Of a stretch of 64,000 nucleotides of DNA, positions 57,880-64,000 are shown one piece after another (the stretch's first letter is position 1; the number at the start of each line of letters is the position of its first letter). The stretch comes from Hypoxylon rubiginosum. Lineage: Eukaryota > Ascomycota > Sordariomycetes > Xylariales > Hypoxylaceae. The notes under the pieces are model-generated. The model did not search any database. It was not told the origin of the DNA and saw only the letters and a program-made list of their open reading frames with translations. Made by a program: the position numbers and the translations under genes. The stretch lies in the NCBI GenBank assembly GCA_902806565.1, contig CADCXA010000055.1:620001-684000 (forward strand), read 5' to 3'.

Positions 57880-60800
57880 GTCCGGATAGGGGAGGATACC
57901 GATAAGTAAAAAAATAATTTGTACATGAAGCTCAGCTCTGATATCGGAGACACGTTATTGACCCATCAGCTGAGAGGGGGCTATATATATAAGGTACTAA
58001 GCTCGGCAGGAGACGTCCGTCTTAAATAGCAGTTTGCCAACAATATAAGCTAATAGTACATTGTGTATCACCTTCATCCCTACCTCTCGTGATAGGAGTA
58101 TTATGAGTGGTGCTTTATTCATCTTAAATTTTAAAGGGGCAAGCTCGATTCATTCGGTCGTTAACTTTTAGTACGATTCACCATTTCATCGGTAAGTCTA
58201 GTAATAACTCGATAGAGTTGGGTAGTATTATGAGAAATCTGTGATCACTTGAATAGGTATCTTGGCGTCTAGTAAAGTATAAGGAGCTTTCAAACTTTTC
58301 TTTCCCATAGATGATTGTCTACAATACTGGAAGGCTAATTAACAGATAGAAATCGATTCTTGTGTTTAGCGCGGCTTGCATGTGATAACGGGGCCTCGAC
58401 ATACGGTCGCGTGCTTCAGGGTCTGGTATGCGGCTCAACAATATCAATAAATAGGCCCATTCGCAGCAGAATAATATAGCCATTGGTAGATCCGTAAGAA
58501 GAAGGTAGGTAACGTCATAAGCAATAATTTTCATGTTGCAGGAGACAACACATAGTCGGATCCCTCCAGTCGTTTCTTCTTCGGCGAGACTTGATGCCGT
58601 AGATAATGTCCCGGTAACTGAGCCCGAGTTTCACTGCTCATATGTAGGTAGGCAAGCATTTGCCCGTGGCCAGTCCCGTCGTAACATATAAATGCCGCTT
58701 TAATAACAGCGAAGAGAGGATCATAGCTTGCCATCAGGGTGTTATCGTTATCTAATGTTACAAGCAAGGCGGCGTGAGCTAGCTACGTAGCACCAGTGTT
58801 CAGGTAGATAACTTACCGCTGCAGCGGGTTACCGGCTGTTTGCTTAAACGATGGCCTTATCTCTGTCGCATCTGGTACAGTATCGCACGAATCTCGGAAA
58901 AGAGAAAAAGAACTCACGAAACTCAGGAAACGTTGTGCGACTTGTCTGGGGATATTCCCCGCAAACGCGAGAGCGGCGATGTTCCGGCAACGCCTCTCAA
59001 GTTTCTGCGTAACACACCAGTCCGTTCACGAGGACCCCGAAGGAGGGCGCACGCAGGGCTGAAGAGCCATAAAGAAAACAAGTAAGTTTTCGTCACTCTG
59101 AACCCCAACGTCCGAATGGATCAGTGGATGCGGAGTGTGCCATGCTACGCTAGTGCAGATAGCTACCTGGTTGGAGGCTTTGGGGAGTACCGGCCCGGGA
59201 CGGCCAGTGACGTTCTCAAGAGAAACTAGCCGCACGCAAGAAACCCCTGTAACTGGCCGCATGGCATTGCATGGTGCTAAGGTGTGAGAACCTTGTGCAT
59301 ACCGGCATGAGTTTGATAAGAGGAATTTGGGTACGACAGTATATGGAGATAAGTGGATGAGAGGAAAACTGTTTTCTTCAGCGTTGACTATTATTGAACG
59401 GGATGCTGTACTTACACAAATCCTATTGTGCAATGCAAACCAAGTCATATTGCTTGTCCTGGGGAGATTTGCTACTACTACGTAGAGTTGGAGGTGAGTA
59501 AAATTTTTGGAGATGTTGTTGGTCGCTGATCAAAGAGTCCAGAGTTAGCTGGTTAGGTCAGTACTAGGTAAGTCGAGAAATTTCCGGTGTCGGGCGTGGC
59601 GGACTGGACCCGAGATTGAACGAGATATTGGTACGCGCTAACCAGCGATCGTAAATCAAATAGAACCTAACGTATGTGAAGGAGGATTTATATGTGTCAT
59701 GCATTCGCCGTCACAGCGGAAATCTGGCCTAGTTCGTACGCATTCTGAGTCCCGACCGGTTCATTACGTGTAATGAAAACAAGTGAAAGCGAACAAGCCG
59801 AGCTCTCCACGGCTCTTGACCTCTCCGAATGACCAGAAAAATTATTGTATCACCAGCCTCTTCAGCTGGCTTTGAATGTCGGCAAGTTAGCAATCAAGAT
59901 TCATAGGAGTTTTGTTATACCTGAGCGAATGGCGGTGACTCCGCATCCCCTTTCTAACTAGTAGCCTGCCAGCCTGCTAGCCGGCCGTGATAGAAAGAGA
60001 TGTTGGAGAAGTCCTTCTAGAGGTGTCTAGAAGAATAGCAGCAAAGGCAAGGTTTGCTTTGAAGAATGGAGCAAGGTAGACTAGGACTACCAAGTTGCAA
60101 GCATCTTCCCACTTGCTGCTCCGGCGTCTATCAGATATTCCCAATGAGGGAATGGCTGGAAATTCTGAGCCAGTTGATACGCCGATACGCTCAGGTATAC
60201 GCAAGTAGAATTTTTAGAGCGAAGCCGCAAGTTCAAAACACGGAACGATGAACTCCACATGGAACTAAGGAGAATCCATATTAAATGATTGGTCAATCCT
60301 TTCCAACAGTTAGATCGTATGGTTCTGGCCTCCATCTGAGCTATCTTTCGCAACCCGGCTGCGGCATCGAGATGACGTTCCATTTTAGATGTAACGTATT
60401 TGCGACGTGCATTGCGCACTGCGATGTGGAAACCAAAGAAAAAAAGGTGACCAAGGTGCATAGGCGGCTGGAAGAAAAGCTCTGGAAAATGATAAGTGAG
60501 AAATCGGAATCTTAGTATAGCAGCAGTAGTAGAATACTGGAGTGTAGGGCAGCCCTAGCCCCCTAGCCCCCTAGCCCCCTAGCCCTGCCTTGCATGGCCT
60601 TTTCCTGCTTGTCTGCTTGTCTGCATCAGACCGCCAGATGAACTGACCTGACTCTCCCATTACCCGATGCCTTGTTGATCAACTCGGCCCATACTCGGAG
60701 GACTACCACACAGTCTCTGCTGTTGTGTTGTGTTTTCATCTGCAAGATCGACGTCTTGTCGTCGTATGCAGACACACAAATTTGTTGAGTGATGTGGACA

Positions 60801-61741
60801 TGAGTTGTGTGGAAGGTTGGGACGTGAAAAAGGAGATAGAGATGAGCGTAATAACACTACTTGTAGGTATAGATGCTTAAACCAATAACTATTCTCATCA
60901 TAGGAGATCAACAGTGATAGGATTCGAATTGATACCTAATGGCGTAACTTTTTAGTTAATACCTACATGTAGTTGAACCAGTTGACCGAAAGGTTTGGTT
61001 GAAGATGGTGGAACTTGAAGATGGAGGGAGATAGACAAACTAGAAATTATGTATCTAAAGTTGCACTTGGCAACCTGGCAACTCGCAGCTCGGAGCTCCC
61101 TTTTAGGTCGTTACTAATAGACTAGGGACCTAGACGTAGGCGAGATAGGCCTATAGACCTCGCTACCCCTAGGCTGGGAGGTACCTGTAGGTCACTAATT
61201 AAGGTTACGTAGATCCACCTGCACCACCTGCATCCATCCCTTAGCGCATCTCCACCTTTTCTTTTCTTTGGCACCTCCGATTCATAGTATATTTTCCTGA
61301 TGCCGTCCTTCTTTTTGCCATGCTCTGTCACCCTACCTCGTCTACCTGTCACTTCTCATGCTTCTCATGTAACTTCTGCACATGCAAACTACTTGAATTA
61401 TATATCCTTTCTCATAAACGTCTCATTCTTCCATTTTAGACGTGCATTTAAACGACGAATCCGCAGCCTACCTCACGCCACTTCTGCCATTCCTACCCTC
61501 CTACATATCGACCTCTCTATACGTCTAGTGGCGTAGGTTAGAGAAGAAGAGAAAAAAAAGTCCTCGCGAGTCAGCTCTTTGCATACAAGTAGCGATTCTT
61601 CTAGAAGAAAATAAAAGAGGCACTATCTGCCGTCACAGCACTTGACTCTCTGCTCTACTGCTCCAGTATTTCTGCCAGCTCTTGACCAGGAGCCAAGTGT
61701 TGTGCCAGCTAGTCGTAAGATCGATACCAAGTTCCGAAGCA
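57880..61741. other. intergenic, 3.9 kb
   Basis: No gene is supportable. Short frames (58840-59085, 59026-59448, 60087-60461) lack recognisable similarity. It contains an octamer repeat (60551-60585) and TAGGTA/ACCTAC repeats near 60960-61190. The last 500 bases are CT-rich, as in a 5' leader of the MFS gene at 61742. Confidence 0.45.
60551..60586. repeat. (AGCCCCCT)n octamer repeat
   Basis: About four tandem near-perfect AGCCCCCT copies lie in non-coding DNA. Confidence 0.8.
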
Positions 61742-63529
61742 ATGGTCCTAACAAAGCAGAGATCCCCACGAAACCCTGATGACTTCCCGACTGTTCAGCT
61801 CTTCTTGCTAGCTATTGTCCGCCTCGCTGAGCCTATTGCTCTCACCTCCATATTTCCCTATGCCTGGGCTCTCGTCAAACGATTCAAAATCGGCAACGAG
61901 CAAGATGCCTCGTTCTACGCCGGCCTCCTTGTATGTGTATTTTTCAGTCTATTGCTTATTCTGACCTTGTAAAAAGCACAACGATGTGATTTTAAAATAG
62001 TCCATTAGCCATTGAGTAAATGGAACTCGGTTTCAAGGCCCAAAGAGGTGAAGGGTGCTCTATATAGAGATTACTAACATCGAACCCCTTAGATTTCCTC
62101 TTTCGCCCTCGCCGAAGCGCTGATGGGCATGTACTGGGGTGGATTGTCAGATAGAGTCGGTCGAAAGCCTGTACTCTTGCTAGGATGCATCGGCACCATG
62201 TTTAGCATGGTGATGGTAGGCTTTGCTACCAACATCTGGATTGCTCTGATCGGCCGAGCGCTTGGCGGACTTCTCAATGGGAATATCGGTGTTATCCAGA
62301 CCATGGTAGGAGAGTTGGTCTCTAAACCTGAGCATGAACGTAAGTCCAGCTCCCCTTCAAAAGCCCCTATCTCAAATTGGACGGAACTCCATGCTAATGT
62401 CGTAGCTCGCGCGTACTCTGTGATGCCTTTCGTCTGGTCGATCGGTACGATTATTGGACCAGCGATCGGAGGAATCCTAGCGGACCCCCACGAGTCCTGG
62501 CCAAACGCATTCCCGAAAGGCACTCTATTTGCCGACTTCCCCTATCTTCTTCCCAACCTGTGCTGTGCTTTTCTTCTGCTGATTAGCATCTGCTTGGGAT
62601 ACTTTCTGCTCGAGGAAACACATCCAGATATGGTCCCACGGGTAATGCTTCCAGACAACACCTATGTTTCTGACGAGACTCCCCTCATGGAAACCTCGGA
62701 TGCTATTAAGCAACCTGCCGTAGATCTCCGGTCCGAGACGTACGGAACATTCCGAGGCAGGAACAGTGTCGAATTCAGCCACGACGAGGTCTGCCTCAAG
62801 GAACCCGAAAAGAAGGGTAGCTACAATATCTACACCAAGCGCATCATGGCTCTAGTTACTGCGCTATCTATTTTCACCTACCATTCGATGACTTACGATC
62901 ATCTCCTACCCATCTTTTTTGAAGATGACAGAGTTCCTATCGATTACGCTCCGGATAGTGGAATCTTCTCCAAGCTCAACCCCCTATTCTCGCCTGGTGG
63001 CTTAGGCCTTTCGATGCAGTCTGTGGGGTTTGTTATGGCGGTAAATGGGGCCATTGCACTCTTCGTCCAGGTCGTCGTCTTTCCCCTGGCCGCTGAAAGG
63101 TTTGGTGTGTTCAGGCTCTTCATCATTGTTACTGTCCTGCACCCGCTTGCCTATATCATCGTTCCCACTCTGGTCCATTTACACGGCTCGGCTCTATACG
63201 CGGGGATCTACTTTTGCCTTACTATCAGGAACCTCCTATCTATCGTCTTGTACCCCCTTCTCCTCATCCTTATTAAGGATGCTACTCCTAGCTCGTCGGT
63301 TCTTGGAAAAGTGAACGGAATGGCAGCTAGCGCCGGAGCCGCTTGTCGTATGATAGCACCGCCTGTCGCAGGGTACCTGTACTCGATCGGATCGCAAATC
63401 GATTGCACCGGTCTCGCATGGTACGGCAGTGCTGTCGTCGCCGTGATTGGTGCGTTCCAGTGTTTTTCGGTCAAGCGAGACCGAAACGACCAAGCCTCGG
63501 AGGAAACTGGGGCAAGAATTGAGGAGTAG
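61742..63529 (+). CDS. MFS transporter, ZIFL/TetA-like (DHA1) group
   Basis: Predicted proton-coupled exporter or importer; substrate unknown. Three exons, 61742-61930, 62093-62339 and 62406-63529, with introns of 162 nt (TACTAAC branch) and 66 nt, give 519 residues. The second intron has no stop and is a multiple of three, so unspliced reading adds 22 residues, but GTAAGT, GCTAAT and TAG signals and the restored EHEPRAYSVMPFVW favour splicing. Motif A is GGLSDRVGRKP (about 79-89). GRALGGLLNGNIGVIQTM, the SMTYDHLLPIFF start of the second half and GKVNGMAASAGAACRMIAPP place it beside the transporter at 21.9-23.9 kb. The TM6-TM7 loop is Asp/Glu-rich. Confidence 0.9.
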
Positions 63530-64000
63530 ACGGGATGCGATTTAGAGCATCGTATTGAGATAATCAACGAAAAGGCTAATGAGGATGAGTGGTGAGTCTG
63601 AGGGAGCAACGATATTCTCGGACGTAAGCCAACAGACGGGGGCATTGATTTGGTGGTCATCTTTTAAATGACTAACGATAAATTACGGTCTATTTTTATC
63701 CGGATCTTCACGACAGCGGGATGGATCAATGATGGTATCGGCGTTATATGGGAGGTTCATTGGGCGTCTAAGGATGGGTTTGGGGTAAAGAAAAAAAGAA
63801 AAAAGGGTTGGTATTGGTATTTCAATGATATCCTTCGGTTCTGAGCATAGGATAGAGATGGTTTATGTTATCTATTCTTTTAGCTGCTTGTCCCATATTT
63901 AGCGAGATGCTTTGTCTTTGGGAGCCGAGATAGTTAGGATATCTACAACCCATAAATAGTATAATAATATAATGGCGTTAAAACCGGTCTTTTACAGATA
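63530..64000. other. intergenic to window end
   Basis: This is the 3' flank of the MFS gene. No coding region is visible. An A-rich tract lies at 63789-63806. Confidence 0.45.

Noticed and set aside
1..64000. CRISPR array, rRNA, prophage or bacterial-type operon
   Set aside because: No regularly spaced repeats with unique spacers are seen, and the gene structure is clearly fungal and nuclear.

Overview
The window looks like nuclear DNA of a filamentous ascomycete (Pezizomycotina, probably a Sordariomycete; this placement is inference). Genes carry short introns of 41-162 nt with GTRNGT donors and CTAAC/CTGAC-like branch points. Recognisable fungal families are present: PEX7, RIB7, a Zn2Cys6 regulator, tandem-GFA, SigF-like NTF2-like and CYSTM proteins. 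Intergenic DNA is rich in short TAGGTA/TACCTA repeats. I joined exons by hand, requiring intact reading frame, splice signals and family continuity.

0-24 kb is gene-dense. In order: an MSS116-like mitochondrial DEAD-box helicase (+), PEX7 (-), an AlkB-like dioxygenase with CUE and GRF modules (+), a tandem GFA/CENP-V protein (-), a one-TM Arg/Ser-rich protein (+), a SigF-like NTF2-like membrane protein (+) followed in frame past its TAG by about 245 open codons, a 1000-residue Zn2Cys6 regulator (-), a small uncharacterised GC-rich gene (+), and a 572-residue MFS transporter (-).

24-43 kb is a gene-poor block of about 19 kb, full of microsatellites and TAGGTA repeats. Its clearest content is a Zn2Cys6 regulator pseudogene (34.7-36.6 kb) with at least five premature stops, all explicable by C-to-T change, plus frameshifts. 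This suggests RIP-like decay. An unexplained long ORF lies at 39.8-40.8 kb.

43-64 kb is gene-dense again: RIB7 (-), a CYSTM tail-anchored protein (+), a salicylate-hydroxylase-like FAD monooxygenase (-), an E2-variant (UEV/AKTIP-like) protein (+), a 694-residue one-TM protein (+), ribokinase RBK1 (-) divergent from an inositol-monophosphatase-like enzyme (+), a 576-residue uncharacterised protein (+), and a second MFS transporter (+) related to the one at 22-24 kb.

Most genes are housekeeping and independently transcribed. I see no operon, no biosynthetic gene cluster, no CRISPR array and no convincing RNA gene. The observations most worth following are the stop-separated NTF2-like extension, the decayed regulator inside the gene-poor block, the orphan ORF and the long uncharacterised families.
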